Of a stretch of 64,000 bases of DNA, positions 34,991 through 43,658 are shown piece after piece. The first letter of the stretch is position 1, and each line of letters opens with the position of its first letter. Position numbers and translations under genes: made by a program. The stretch comes from Bifidobacterium vansinderenii (GTDB lineage Bacteria; Actinomycetota; Actinomycetes; Actinomycetales; Bifidobacteriaceae). The DNA lies in NCBI RefSeq assembly GCF_002234915.1, contig NZ_NEWD01000007.1, positions 124,001 through 188,000 of the forward strand. Direction: 5' to 3'. The notes under the pieces are model-generated. The model was not told the origin of the DNA, did no database searches, and was given only the letters and a program-made list of their open reading frames with translations.

Positions 34991-35629
34991 TTACGCTGAA
35001 TGCGTCGGAATCGAATCCGCCACATTGCCGATGACCCGAGCCGGATTGCCGGCCACGATCGCGTTCTCCGGCACGTCATGCGTGACGATCGCGCCGGCGC
35101 CGATGATCGCGTTGTCGCCCACCGTCACGCCCTGCAATACGATCGCGCCCGCGCCGATCCACACGCGCTCGCCGATCGTGATGGGCCGGGAGATGGTGGT
35201 GGGGCGGTTGTACGGGTTGCGGTCGTGGTTGGTGGTGATGAGCTGCACGTTCGGTCCGATGAACGTGCCGTCGCCGATGGTGATGCCGCCGCGGTCCATC
35301 ATCACGCATCCCCAGTTGACGAATACGTTGCGCCCGACGGTGATGTTGTGGCCGAAGTCCGTGTGGAACGGCGGGTTTATGCGGAACGTCGGGTCGACCG
35401 GATGGCCGACGATCCGCTCGAACATGTCGTGCGTCTCCTCCGGCGTGTGATAACCGGCGTTGAGTTCGGCGCACAGCCGCATGGATTCGCGGATGATGCT
35501 GCTGATCGCGGCGTATTCGGGGTCGAACGGCGACACGGGTATGCCGCTGCGATCCCGTTCGAGGATGCTTGGGATATCGGGGCTGTCTGGGGTGTCTGGA
35601 TTTTCGGGTCTGCCGGGACTGTTCGTCAT
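34991..35629 (-). CDS. Sugar O-acetyltransferase (LacA/Maa/NodL type)
   Basis: 212 residues with left-handed beta-helix hexapeptide repeats. [51 protein letters not shown] contains the catalytic His in [56 protein letters not shown] is the acetyl-CoA site. It transfers acetyl to maltose- or galactoside-like sugars in the cytoplasm. A Pro/Asp-rich N-terminal extension of about 20 residues is unusual. Confidence 0.9.
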   Translation of the reverse strand: MTNSPGRPENPDTPDSPDIPSILERDRSGIPVSPFDPEYAAISSIIRESMRLCAELNAGYHTPEETHDMFERIVGHPVDPTFRINPPFHTDFGHNITVGRNVFVNWGCVMMDRGGITIGDGTFIGPNVQLITTNHDRNPYNRPTTISRPITIGERVWIGAGAIVLQGVTVGDNAIIGAGAIVTHDVPENAIVAGNPARVIGNVADSIPTHSA

Positions 35630-35783
35630 GATCGTTCCTTTTCGAAGGCGGTTCTCCGTGCAATTGTGGCACTGGGGTTTGCTGAGCTGACTTCATTGAA
35701 CCGCTCACGAAAAGCAATATCCAATAGGTATTATTCATGCCGACTCATGCCCATAAAGCATGATGCCTTTACCGGTGTGCTCC

Positions 35784-36647
35784 CTACGAATTCACGAACC
35801 GTTCGAACTCCGTCGCCGCGGGGGAGCGCGCCCCCTGTTTTTTCCATACGAACACGGTGCCGCATGTCAGCGTCGGACTCAGTGGGATCATGCGCACGTC
35901 GGGGTAGGTGTTGCCGAGGTCGTAGCACATGAACAGGCCCATGCCGTTGGCCGTCATGTTCGCGCCGTTGCTGGGCAGGTTGCAGTATCCGGCGATGGTA
36001 AGCCGTTCGGCGCGTTCGGTGCCGAACCAGTTGACGAGCACCTTGCGTACGGATTCCCGTGCGGGCAGGATCAGCGGCGTGCCGGTGAGATCGTCGGGTG
36101 TGACCGCGTCGTGGGAGGCCAGCGGATGGTGTTCGGGGACGAGCACGCCCCAATGGTCGGGGACGTCCAGACGACGGTATTCGTATTGGCTGACGTCGAT
36201 GGGTTCGGTGAGCAGACCGAAGTCCATGAGTCCCTGCTCGATCTGGTCCTGGATGACGTCGGATGTGGTGCTGGTCACCTGGAAGCGGACGTTCGGATGG
36301 AGTTTGCGGAAGGCGGTCATGCGCTGCGAGAGGAATGTCATGGCTCGGACCTCGCCGCAGCCGATCACGATTTCGCCGCTGATCTCGTTTTCGGTCTGCT
36401 TGAGTTCGATTTCGGTTTTGTCGGCCAGTGAGACGATGGTCTGCGCCCGTTCGCGCAGCAGTCGTCCCTCGTCGGTGAGGGTGATGGTGTGGGGGCCACG
36501 ATGGAAGAGCGTGACGCCGAGCTCCTCCTCGAGCTGCTTGAGCTGACGGGAAAGGGTGGGCTGGGAGATGCGCAGCAGCTGGGCAGCCCAGGTGATGTTG
36601 CCTTCCTCGGCCACCGCCAGAAAATACCGCAGCACCCGCAGTTCCAT
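35784..36647 (-). CDS. LysR family transcriptional regulator
   Basis: 287 residues. MELRVLRYFLAVAEEGNITWAAQLLRISQPTLSRQLKQLEEELGVTLFHR is a classic LysR helix-turn-helix. The effector domain starts GEIVIGCGEVRAM. GGAAAGAGG before 36647 sets the start; a longer frame reaching 36869 runs through palindromic repeats and is not supported. It is the YeiE/CynR-like subgroup by general form. The target may be the acetyltransferase 150 bp downstream or a distant gene. Confidence 0.88.
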   Translation of the reverse strand: MELRVLRYFLAVAEEGNITWAAQLLRISQPTLSRQLKQLEEELGVTLFHRGPHTITLTDEGRLLRERAQTIVSLADKTEIELKQTENEISGEIVIGCGEVRAMTFLSQRMTAFRKLHPNVRFQVTSTTSDVIQDQIEQGLMDFGLLTEPIDVSQYEYRRLDVPDHWGVLVPEHHPLASHDAVTPDDLTGTPLILPARESVRKVLVNWFGTERAERLTIAGYCNLPSNGANMTANGMGLFMCYDLGNTYPDVRMIPLSPTLTCGTVFVWKKQGARSPAATEFERFVNS

Positions 36648-36703
36648 ATTGCCTCTTTCCATTACGTTTTGGCGCGAGAATCCACCGATACAGATCCCTT
36701 CTG

Positions 36704-36926
36704 GTTCCCCTCTCCGAGGGGAGCTGTCGGCGATAGCCGACTGAGGGGAGGCGCGAGCAGATGCTTTTTGGCCAAGACTCCCCTCAGTCTGCCGTTGGCA
36801 GACAGCTCGTCCTGCAAGTATGGACGGGCTACGCCCGCAGTTTGCTGGCTCGCCTGTCGGCTCGCCCAAGGCCTGAAAATACCGCCGGCATTTTCAGATC
36901 GGCCTTGGCCTCAAAGAGGGGAGCCA
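36704..36926. repeat. Compound REP-like palindromes upstream of lysR
   Basis: CCCCTCTCCGAGGGGAGCTGTCGGCG... and a second CTCCCCTCAGTC unit are followed by GACAGCTCGTCC and, near 36910, AAGAGGGGAGCC. A long internal section carries CTCGCCTGTCGGCTCG. It is the GGCTCCCC variant of the dispersed family in a two-element arrangement that encloses about 130 bp. No gene is seen from 36648 to 37136. Confidence 0.6.
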
Positions 36927-36935
36927 ACGAAAGTG

Positions 36936-37146
36936 CCTGAAGTGAGATAACGCGTGCGGCTTCAAGGCGCAGCGGATGAAGGCGTACGATGGTACGTCGA
37001 ATCCGCTGCAACGCAGAAGACTCTCCGTTATCTTTCCTTCCTGAAGTGACGTAATGCATGCGTCGTCAAGGCGCGGCAGGCGAAGGCGTACAGCGGTACG
37101 TCGAGTCTGCCGTAACGCCGACGTCGCTCCATTACGTCACTTCAGG
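36936..37146. repeat. Tandem pair of ~104-bp hairpins at the purD 3' end
   Basis: Two diverged copies begin CCTGAAGTGA at 36936 and 37040, 104 bp apart. Each has GCGTACnnnGGTACGTCGA in its loop and complementary ends. In copy 2, CCTGAAGTGACGTAATG (37040-37056) pairs perfectly with 37130-37146, which overlaps the last purD codons and its stop. In purD mRNA it would form a very long stem directly after translation ends, so it probably ends or protects the transcript. Confidence 0.7.
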
Positions 37147-38402
37147 GCTTTGGCACCGATGTCGTGGCGATAAAACAGCCCCGGCGTTTCGAGCGAGTCG
37201 ATGATCGCGTACACCTTGTCCTGTGCTGCCTGAAGGGTGTCGGCGGTGGTTTCGACGAGGAGGACGCGGCCGGAGTTGGCGACGAGGTGATCGCCGTCAC
37301 GCTGGACGCCGGCGTAGTAGACGTGGGAGTCGGGGTCGACGGGGATGGAGGGGACGTGGGCGCCCTTGATGACATTGACGGGGTAGCCGTCGGAGGCGAG
37401 GACGACGCCGAGGGTGGCGCGCTGGTCGTCCCAAGTGAAGACGGGGGAGTCGCCGTTGAGGAGGGCCCAGATGCCGGCGCCGAGGTCGGAGGTGAGCTTG
37501 GGGAGGACGACTTCGGTTTCGGGGTCGCCGAAGCGGGCGTTGAATTCGATGACCTTGGGGCCGTCGGCGGTGGCGATGAGGCCGGCGTAGAGGATGCCGT
37601 TGAAGGGGGTGCCTTCGTCGACCATGGCGGCGGTGACGGGCTTGACGATGGTTTCGATGGCCTGGTCGATGACGCTCTGGGCGATCTGGGGGACGGGGCT
37701 GTAGGCGCCCATGCCGCCGGTGTTGGGGCCTTCGTCGTTGTCGTAGGCGCGCTTGTGGTCCTGGGAGATGGGCATGGCCCAGAATTCCTTGCCGCGCACG
37801 AAGCTCATGAGGGAGAATTCCTGGCCTTCGAGGAATTCCTCGATGACGACGGATGCGCCGGCGGCGCCGAAGCGGTGGTCGACGAAGATGTCTTCGAGGG
37901 CCTTGTAGGCGTCGTCCTCGGTCATGGCGACGGTGACGCCCTTGCCGGCGGCGAGTCCGTCGGCCTTGACGACGATGGGGGCGCCCTTGGCTTCGACGTA
38001 GGCGCGAGCGTCGGCGAGGTTGTCGAAGGTGGCGTAGGCGGCGGTGGGAACGTTGTGGCGTTCCATGAGCTCCTTGGCGAAGGTCTTGGAGCCTTCGATC
38101 TGGGCGGCGACCTTGTTGGGGCCGAATGCCTTGATACCGGCGGCTTCGAAGTCGTCGACGAGGCCTTCGATCAGCGGGACCTCGGGGCCGACGAACGCCC
38201 AGTCGATGCCGTTCTGCTTGGCGTATTCGATGAGTTCGGCATGGTTGGATTCGTCGATCTGGACGAGCTTGATGCCGTCGGATTCCATGCCGGGGTTGCC
38301 GGGGGCGCAGTGCACTTCGCTGACGGTGTCGCCCTTGAGGAGGGTGTGGGAGATGGTGTGTTCGCGGGCGCCGGAGCCGATGACGAGGACTTTCTGACCC
38401 AT
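37137..38402 (-). CDS. purD: Phosphoribosylamine-glycine ligase
   Basis: 421 residues. It catalyses PRA + glycine + ATP to GAR, step 2 of purine synthesis. VLVIGSGAREHTISHTL begins the PurD N-domain. ATP-grasp elements include PIVVKADGLAAGKGVTVAMT, EEFLEGQEFSLMSFV and the metal-binding EFNARFGDPETEVVL. GPNTGGMGAYSPVPQ and GILYAGLIAT are family-specific. It is last of purF-purM-purD, 99 bp after purM, with an internal terminator-like stem. Length is normal. Confidence 0.97.
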   Translation of the reverse strand: MGQKVLVIGSGAREHTISHTLLKGDTVSEVHCAPGNPGMESDGIKLVQIDESNHAELIEYAKQNGIDWAFVGPEVPLIEGLVDDFEAAGIKAFGPNKVAAQIEGSKTFAKELMERHNVPTAAYATFDNLADARAYVEAKGAPIVVKADGLAAGKGVTVAMTEDDAYKALEDIFVDHRFGAAGASVVIEEFLEGQEFSLMSFVRGKEFWAMPISQDHKRAYDNDEGPNTGGMGAYSPVPQIAQSVIDQAIETIVKPVTAAMVDEGTPFNGILYAGLIATADGPKVIEFNARFGDPETEVVLPKLTSDLGAGIWALLNGDSPVFTWDDQRATLGVVLASDGYPVNVIKGAHVPSIPVDPDSHVYYAGVQRDGDHLVANSGRVLLVETTADTLQAAQDKVYAIIDSLETPGLFYRHDIGAKALK

Positions 38403-38457
38403 GGTCCTTGTGTTCCTTTCAGATTCAGTGTGGGATCGATCGGTGCGATCGGTGGAA

Positions 38458-38481
38458 AGCCCCCGCGGTTGGGCGGGGGCT
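38458..38481 (-). terminator. Terminator-like stem between purM and purD
   Basis: AGCCCCCGC/GCGGGGGCT with a six-base loop, followed in minus-strand RNA by UUU. The strong 9-bp G/C stem and short U-run suggest partial termination or a processing point that lowers purD relative to purM. Confidence 0.55.
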
Positions 38482-38501
38482 GATGGTCGAAGAGGGTGAA
38501 C

Positions 38502-39536
38502 TTAGTGCAGTTCGATCTGCGTGCCGTCGGCGGGCTTGATGGAGCCGATGACGTAGGCGGGCTCGTCGTGCTCCTTGAGGATGGCGAGCGCTTCGTCGGC
38601 GCGGTCCTTGGCCACGGCGAGCACCATGCCGATGCCCATGTTGAAGATGTTGTACATCTCCATGTGGTCGATTTCGCCGGCCTTTTCGAGCACGTCGAAG
38701 ATGGGGAGGACGGGCCAGGTGCCGAGCTGGATGCTGGCGGCGAGGCCGTCGGGGATCATGCGCGGGATGTTTTCGATGAAGCCGCCGCCGGTGATGTGGG
38801 CGACGCCCTTGATGACGCCGGCCGCGAAGAGCGGCTTGAGGGTCTTCACGTAGATCTTGGTGGGGGTGAGCAGCACGTCGCCGAGCTTGGCGTCGCCGAG
38901 TTCGGGCAGCTGGGTGTCCACGGTGTAGCCGGCCTGTTCGAACAGGGCTTTGCGCACGAGGGAGAAGCCGTTGGAGTGCACGCCAGAGCTGGGCAGGCCG
39001 ATGAGCACGTCGCCGTCGGCGATGGTGGAGCCGTCGATGATGTCGGACTTTTCGACGACGCCGACGGTGAAGCCGGCGAGATCGTATTCGTCTTCGTCGT
39101 ACATGCCGGGCATTTCGGCGGTTTCGCCGCCGATCAGGCCGGCTTCGGCCTGCACGCAGCCGTCGGCCACGCCGGCTACGACCTGCTCGAGCAGAGCCGG
39201 GTCGTTCTTGCCGCAGGCGATGTAGTCGAGGAAGAAGAGGGGCTGTCCGCCCTGGGCGGCGATGTCGTTGACGCACATGGCCACGCAGTCCACGCCGATG
39301 GTGTTGTGCTTGTTGGCCATCTTGGCGACGACGAGCTTGGTGCCGACGCCGTCGGTGCCGGAGATCAGGACCGGCTCCTTGTAGCCGAGGGAGGCGAGGT
39401 CGAACAGGCCGCCGAATCCGCCGATGCCGCCGACGACTCCGGGGCGGTTGGTACGGGCGACGTGCGACTTGATGCGCTTGACGACCTCGTAGCCGGCCTC
39501 GACGCTGACTCCAGCATTCTCATACGCTTGGGGCAT
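38502..39536 (-). CDS. purM: Phosphoribosylformylglycinamidine cyclo-ligase (AIR synthetase)
   Basis: 344 residues. It closes FGAM to AIR with ATP, step 5. [23 protein letters not shown] is the usual PurM start. [51 protein letters not shown] and [11 protein letters not shown] are the conserved ATP and substrate loops. [13 protein letters not shown] and the MGIGMVLAV stretch complete the second domain. AGAAAGG sets the start. It is the middle of purF-purM-purD. Confidence 0.97.
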   Translation of the reverse strand: MPQAYENAGVSVEAGYEVVKRIKSHVARTNRPGVVGGIGGFGGLFDLASLGYKEPVLISGTDGVGTKLVVAKMANKHNTIGVDCVAMCVNDIAAQGGQPLFFLDYIACGKNDPALLEQVVAGVADGCVQAEAGLIGGETAEMPGMYDEDEYDLAGFTVGVVEKSDIIDGSTIADGDVLIGLPSSGVHSNGFSLVRKALFEQAGYTVDTQLPELGDAKLGDVLLTPTKIYVKTLKPLFAAGVIKGVAHITGGGFIENIPRMIPDGLAASIQLGTWPVLPIFDVLEKAGEIDHMEMYNIFNMGIGMVLAVAKDRADEALAILKEHDEPAYVIGSIKPADGTQIELH

Positions 39537-39642
39537 GATGCACCTTTCTGGGTGATATCGATGGGGTATCGATGTGATCTGATGGTTCGTGAAAATCCGT
39601 TGATTGTGACTGATGCACCGACGAACTGATGCGGTCGGTGCG

Positions 39643-39742
39643 GTCGATGACGATCGGTCGTGCCCATGGGCGTGACGTGCGTCGGGCGTGACGTGCGTTC
39701 GGAACGTCGTCGCATCCGCGGACACGACCGATCGTCATCGAC
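39643..39742 (-). other. 20-nt inverted repeat in the purF-purM gap
   Basis: 39643-39662 (starting GTCGATGACGATC) pairs perfectly with 39723-39742, and the right arm reaches the purF stop codon. The loop contains a direct repeat of GGGCGTGACGTGCG (about 39668 and 39684). There is no U-run, so a processing or stability stem is likelier than termination. It occupies half of the 205-bp gap. Confidence 0.55.
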
Positions 39743-41283
39743 TATTCGTTGTCATTGTCGGTGGTCGTGTCGCCGTCCGTCTCCGCGACCTGGCAGGAGT
39801 ACTCGTTGCCGATGTACTTGCTCTTGTATAGCGCGAACTCGGGCAGTCGCACGCGATCCTCGGCGGTGAGCGACTTGAGGAAGTCCTGCTCGTAGTCGTC
39901 GAGCGCGGTGGGGTAGTCGCCGTTGAAGTAGGCGACGCACAGGCCGCCGTACGGGGCCTCGGTGTTCAGGCCGATGCTTTCGACGAGTCCGTCGAGGGAG
40001 AGGAAGGCGAGCGAGTCGGCGCCGATGTATTCGCGGATCTCCTCGACGCTCTTCTTGCCGGCGATCAGCTCCTTGGTGGTGGAGATGTCGATGCCGTAGA
40101 AGCACGGGTACTTGAGCGGCGGCGAGCTGATGCGCATGTGCACTTCGGCGGCGCCGGCCTCGCGCAGCAGCTGGACGATGCGCTTGGACGTGGTGCCGCG
40201 CACGATGGAATCGTCGATCACGACGACGCGCTTGCCCTTGACCACGCCGCGCACGGCGGACAGCTTCATGCGCACGCCCTGCTCGCGCAGCTCCTGCGTG
40301 GGCTGGATGAACGTGCGGGCCACGTACTGGTTCTTGATCAGACCCATCTCGTTGGGCAGACCACTGGCCTCCGCGTAGCCGGATGCGGCGGACAGGGAGG
40401 AGTTCGGCACGCCGATGACCATGTCGGCCTCGACGGGGGATTCCTGGGCGAGGCGGGCACCCATGCGCTTGCGGGCGGAGTGCACGTTCACGCCGTAGAT
40501 GTCGGAGTCGGGGCGGGCGAAGTAGATGAACTCCATGGAGCAGATCGCCAGCTGGGTCTTGTTGGTGTACTGCACGATCTTGTAGCCGTGGTCGTTGACC
40601 ACCACGATCTCGCCGGGGCGGATGTTGCGCACGAGCTCGGCGCCCACCACGTCGAGCGCGCAGGTCTCGGAGGCGAGCACGTAGGCGCCGTTCTTCATGC
40701 GGCCGAGGCTGAGCGGACGGAAGCCGTTCGGGTCGAGCGCGCCGATCATGGCGTCCTCGGTCATGATCAGGTAGGCGAAACCACCGTGCACCGTGTTGAG
40801 GGACTCCTTGAGCTTGTCCATGAACGTGCGCTGGTTGGAGCGACGGATCAGGTGCATGAGCACTTCGGTGTCGGAGTTGGAGTGGAAGATCGCGCCCTCG
40901 TCCTCGAGATTGCGGCGCAGGGTGCGGCAGTTGGTGAGGTTGCCGTTGTGGCACAGGGCCATGTCTCCGTCGTGGAAGCGGAAGATGAACGGCTGGATGT
41001 TGTCGGTGGACCCGGAGCCGGCGGTGGCGTAACGCACGTGGCCGATGGCCCGGTTACCCTTGAGGCGGGCGATCTCGCGTTCGTCGCCGAACACCTGGGT
41101 GAGCAGGCCGAGTCCGCGGTGGCCGATCAGGTGACCGTTGTCGTTGGAAACGATGCCGGCACCCTCCTGGCCTCGATGTTGCAGGGCGTGGAGCCCGAAG
41201 TAGGTGAGGCGAGATGCATCGGGGTGTCCCCAGACGCCAAAGACGCCGCATTCTTCATGAATTTCTTCCAGTTCGGCGGACAA
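39742..41283 (-). CDS. purF: Amidophosphoribosyltransferase
   Basis: 513 residues. It forms phosphoribosylamine from PRPP and glutamine, the committed step. [15 protein letters not shown] provides the Cys nucleophile (residue 12) after an 11-residue propeptide. The glutaminase domain shows [10 protein letters not shown] and ICHNGNLTN-like CHNGNL. The PRTase domain carries [18 protein letters not shown], the PRPP loop. The start codon appears to be TTG: AGGAG is seven bases before it and no in-frame ATG precedes the essential Cys. It is first of purF-purM-purD and divergent from the polymerase gene. Confidence 0.96.
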   Translation of the reverse strand: MSAELEEIHEECGVFGVWGHPDASRLTYFGLHALQHRGQEGAGIVSNDNGHLIGHRGLGLLTQVFGDEREIARLKGNRAIGHVRYATAGSGSTDNIQPFIFRFHDGDMALCHNGNLTNCRTLRRNLEDEGAIFHSNSDTEVLMHLIRRSNQRTFMDKLKESLNTVHGGFAYLIMTEDAMIGALDPNGFRPLSLGRMKNGAYVLASETCALDVVGAELVRNIRPGEIVVVNDHGYKIVQYTNKTQLAICSMEFIYFARPDSDIYGVNVHSARKRMGARLAQESPVEADMVIGVPNSSLSAASGYAEASGLPNEMGLIKNQYVARTFIQPTQELREQGVRMKLSAVRGVVKGKRVVVIDDSIVRGTTSKRIVQLLREAGAAEVHMRISSPPLKYPCFYGIDISTTKELIAGKKSVEEIREYIGADSLAFLSLDGLVESIGLNTEAPYGGLCVAYFNGDYPTALDDYEQDFLKSLTAEDRVRLPEFALYKSKYIGNEYSCQVAETDGDTTTDNDNE

Positions 41284-41462
41284 GCAACCGCTCCTTCCGT
41301 AGAAAAGTCAAGGGATTCGTCGCTTCCCAAACTCTACCAACCAAGGGCTACAACAGTTCACTTCCGCGTCGCCGCCCATACACCATATCCCCGCCCCCGC
41401 ACGCAAAAGGTCCGCATGTCGGACCTACAACATCCGTGTCGGACTTTCTGGCTTCAACTCTC

Positions 41463-41512
41463 TGGCTCCCCTCCCCGAGGGGAGCTGTCGGCAACGCCGA
41501 CTGAGGGGAGCG
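41463..41512. repeat. REP-like palindrome in the purF/polymerase divergent region
   Basis: GGCTCCCCTCCCCGAGGGGAGC followed by TGTCGGCAACGCCGAC and CTGAGGGGAGC is the GGCTCCCC variant of the dispersed family with its inner hairpin. It lies between the divergent purF and Y-family polymerase genes, upstream of the SOS promoter. Confidence 0.65.
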
Positions 41513-41549
41513 CCACCTCGACCCCGCCATCCCCGCATATTTCTCCCGA

Positions 41550-41569
41550 TATAATCGAACATATGTTTG
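41550..41569 (+). promoter_or_regulatory. -10 element and LexA (SOS) box overlapping the polymerase start
   Basis: TATAAT at 41550-41555 is directly followed by CGAACATATGTTTG (41556-41569), one base off the Gram-positive LexA consensus CGAAC-N4-GTTCG. The ATG of the gene at 41563 lies inside the box. With a transcript start about seven bases after the -10, the message would begin at the ATG, that is, leaderless. Confidence 0.75.
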
Positions 41570-43170
41570 AGCAACGGAATGCTGGGCGCACCTACATCGC
41601 GATCGATCTCAAGTCGTTCTATGCGTCGGTGGAGTGCGTGTCACGGGGACTGGATCCGCTGACCACGAATCTGGTGGTGGCGGACGTGTCGCGTACCGAG
41701 AAGACGATCTGTCTGGCGGTGTCGCCGTCGCTCAAGGCATACGGGTTGCCCGGTCGTGCTCGACTGTTCGAGGTCGTGCAGAAGATGCGCGAGGTCAACG
41801 CCGATCGTCGTCTGCATGCGCCCGGCCGACATTTGATCGGCGAATCAACAAACGCGAACGAACTCGCCACGAATCCGAATCTCGCTGCCGGCTACATCGC
41901 CGCCAAGCCGCGTATGGCGCACTATCTCGAATGTAGCGCGAACATCTACGGCATCTATCTCAAATACGCCGCAGCCGAAGACATCCATGTTTATTCGATT
42001 GACGAAGTCTTCATCGACGCCACCCGCTATCTGCGCGCCGCCGGCATGAACGCGCACGCGCTGGCCCGCATCATCGTGCGCGACATCCTTAATCAGACCG
42101 GCATCACTGCCACCGCCGGTATCGGCACCAACCTGTATCTCGCCAAGGTCGCCATGGACATCGTCGCCAAACACATGCCCGCCGACCGCGACGGCGTACG
42201 CGTGGCAGAACTCGACGAACACTCATATCGCCGGCTGCTGTGGAACCACACACCGCTCACCGACTTCTGGCGAGTCGGCCGCGGATACGCAAAGAAACTC
42301 CAGGCGCACGGGCTCAACACCATGGGCGACATCGCACGCTGCTCGCTTGGCCGCGCCTCCGACTACTACAACGAGGACCTGCTCTACCGACTGTTCGGCG
42401 TGAACGCGGAACTGCTCATCGACCACGCGTGGGGATGGGAGCCGTGCACCATCGCCGACATCCAGGCATACAAACCCGCCGACACGAGCATCAGCTCCGG
42501 GCAGGTGCTGCAGCAGCCGTATGATCACGCGCACGCACGACTCGTGGTCAAGGAGATGACCGACCTGCTCGTACTCGAAATGGTGTCCAAGCGAATGGAG
42601 ACCGACCGCGTGACTCTGGCGATCGGATACGACGCGAGTAATGTGCGCGACGCAGCCGACGGTCACGGTCCGGCAAAAAGCCCCGGTCCGACCAAAACCG
42701 ACTGGTACGGACGCACGGTCCCCAAACCGGTGCACGGGTCGGCCGACCTCGGCGACTACACATCGTCCACGCGGCGAATCCTCGACGCCATGACCGGCAT
42801 ATACGACCGGATCGTGGACCCAGCGCTGAGCGTGCGACGCATCACCGTCGTCGTAGAACGACTGCACGAGATCGGCACGCCAATGCCCAAAGGGCATCGA
42901 TACGAGCAGCCCGACCTGTTCTCGGATGGCGGAAACACAAGTGAATCGGGCCAGACGACCGAAGTCGTTGCGGGAGGCGCGGTCGCTGGGACAAGTGCGG
43001 CATCGCATGCGGCCGACCGTGCCAGCGAACAACGCGAACACGATATCCAGCAATCCCTGATCGACATCAAACGCAAATTCGGCAAGAACGCCATACTCAA
43101 GGGCATGAACCTCGAGGAAGGCGCCACCGGCCGGCTGCGCAACAGCCAGATCGGCGGCCACGCGGCGTAA
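41563..43170 (+). CDS. Y-family DNA polymerase (UmuC/DinB-like)
   Basis: 535 residues, error-prone lesion-bypass polymerase. YIAIDLKSFYASVECV supplies catalytic Asp 15 and the steric-gate aromatic region. VYSIDEVFID gives Asp 147 and Glu 148. GIGTNLYLAKVAMDIVAK and the FWRVGRGYAKKLQAHGLNTMGDIA helix-hairpin-helix follow, then the little finger. A C-terminal tail (about 440-535) has a clamp-type QPDLF motif. The long upstream frame is not coding; the start is set by the SOS promoter. It is followed after 30 bp by a small partner gene, as in Gram-positive UmuC operons. Confidence 0.92.
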   Translation: MFEQRNAGRTYIAIDLKSFYASVECVSRGLDPLTTNLVVADVSRTEKTICLAVSPSLKAYGLPGRARLFEVVQKMREVNADRRLHAPGRHLIGESTNANELATNPNLAAGYIAAKPRMAHYLECSANIYGIYLKYAAAEDIHVYSIDEVFIDATRYLRAAGMNAHALARIIVRDILNQTGITATAGIGTNLYLAKVAMDIVAKHMPADRDGVRVAELDEHSYRRLLWNHTPLTDFWRVGRGYAKKLQAHGLNTMGDIARCSLGRASDYYNEDLLYRLFGVNAELLIDHAWGWEPCTIADIQAYKPADTSISSGQVLQQPYDHAHARLVVKEMTDLLVLEMVSKRMETDRVTLAIGYDASNVRDAADGHGPAKSPGPTKTDWYGRTVPKPVHGSADLGDYTSSTRRILDAMTGIYDRIVDPALSVRRITVVVERLHEIGTPMPKGHRYEQPDLFSDGGNTSESGQTTEVVAGGAVAGTSAASHAADRASEQREHDIQQSLIDIKRKFGKNAILKGMNLEEGATGRLRNSQIGGHAA

Positions 43171-43200
43171 CGCATACAAGGAGATAGAAGGAGGAAAGTT

Positions 43201-43383
43201 ATGGCATTGAACGAAACCCACCGCTACGACGACATCATCGACCTGCCGCACCACCAATCAACCCGCCATCCGCACATGCCCATGCACAATCGCGCCGCCC
43301 AGTTCATGCCCTTCGCCGCGCTCACCGGCTACGAAGACGCGCTCGCCGCCGTAGCCGAGCGCTTGCGAACCCAGGATGACTGA
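43201..43383 (+). CDS. Small protein partnered with the Y-family polymerase
   Basis: 60 residues. DIIDLPHHQSTRHPHM and NRAAQFMPFAALTGYEDAL are typical of short proteins encoded directly after umuC-like genes in Gram-positive bacteria (YolD-like context). The ribosome site AGGAGG is very strong. It is probably co-induced by DNA damage and modulates the polymerase; the mechanism is not established. Confidence 0.75.
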   Translation: MALNETHRYDDIIDLPHHQSTRHPHMPMHNRAAQFMPFAALTGYEDALAAVAERLRTQDD

Positions 43384-43658
43384 TTCCGTCGCACACAACC
43401 GGAAGGGAACCGTTGAGTGCGGCAAATCGGGACAACTGCAGCGTTGCAATTTCAAGGAAAACGCCGCCTCTGCATCGTGCACTCTACGAAAGCCATTCCG
43501 AAGAGTGCGTCGGAAAGAGGCATCCCGGCGGTTTTGCACCGCCAATAATCTCGCTCTATAGCAACGCCGATGCGAAATCGCCGCAAAATCGGTATATTCA
43601 AGCGCGGTTTGGCCGGAACCATGGAATTCGTCGCCGGCGGCAAGGGAAGGAATCTGCA

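Noticed and set aside
36648-36869. Longer LysR start
   Set aside because: The extension translates palindromic repeats; a good ribosome site precedes 36647.
40138-41562. N-terminal extension of the Y-family polymerase
   Set aside because: It runs opposite purF and through a palindrome; the SOS promoter and the usual polymerase N-terminus place the start at 41563.
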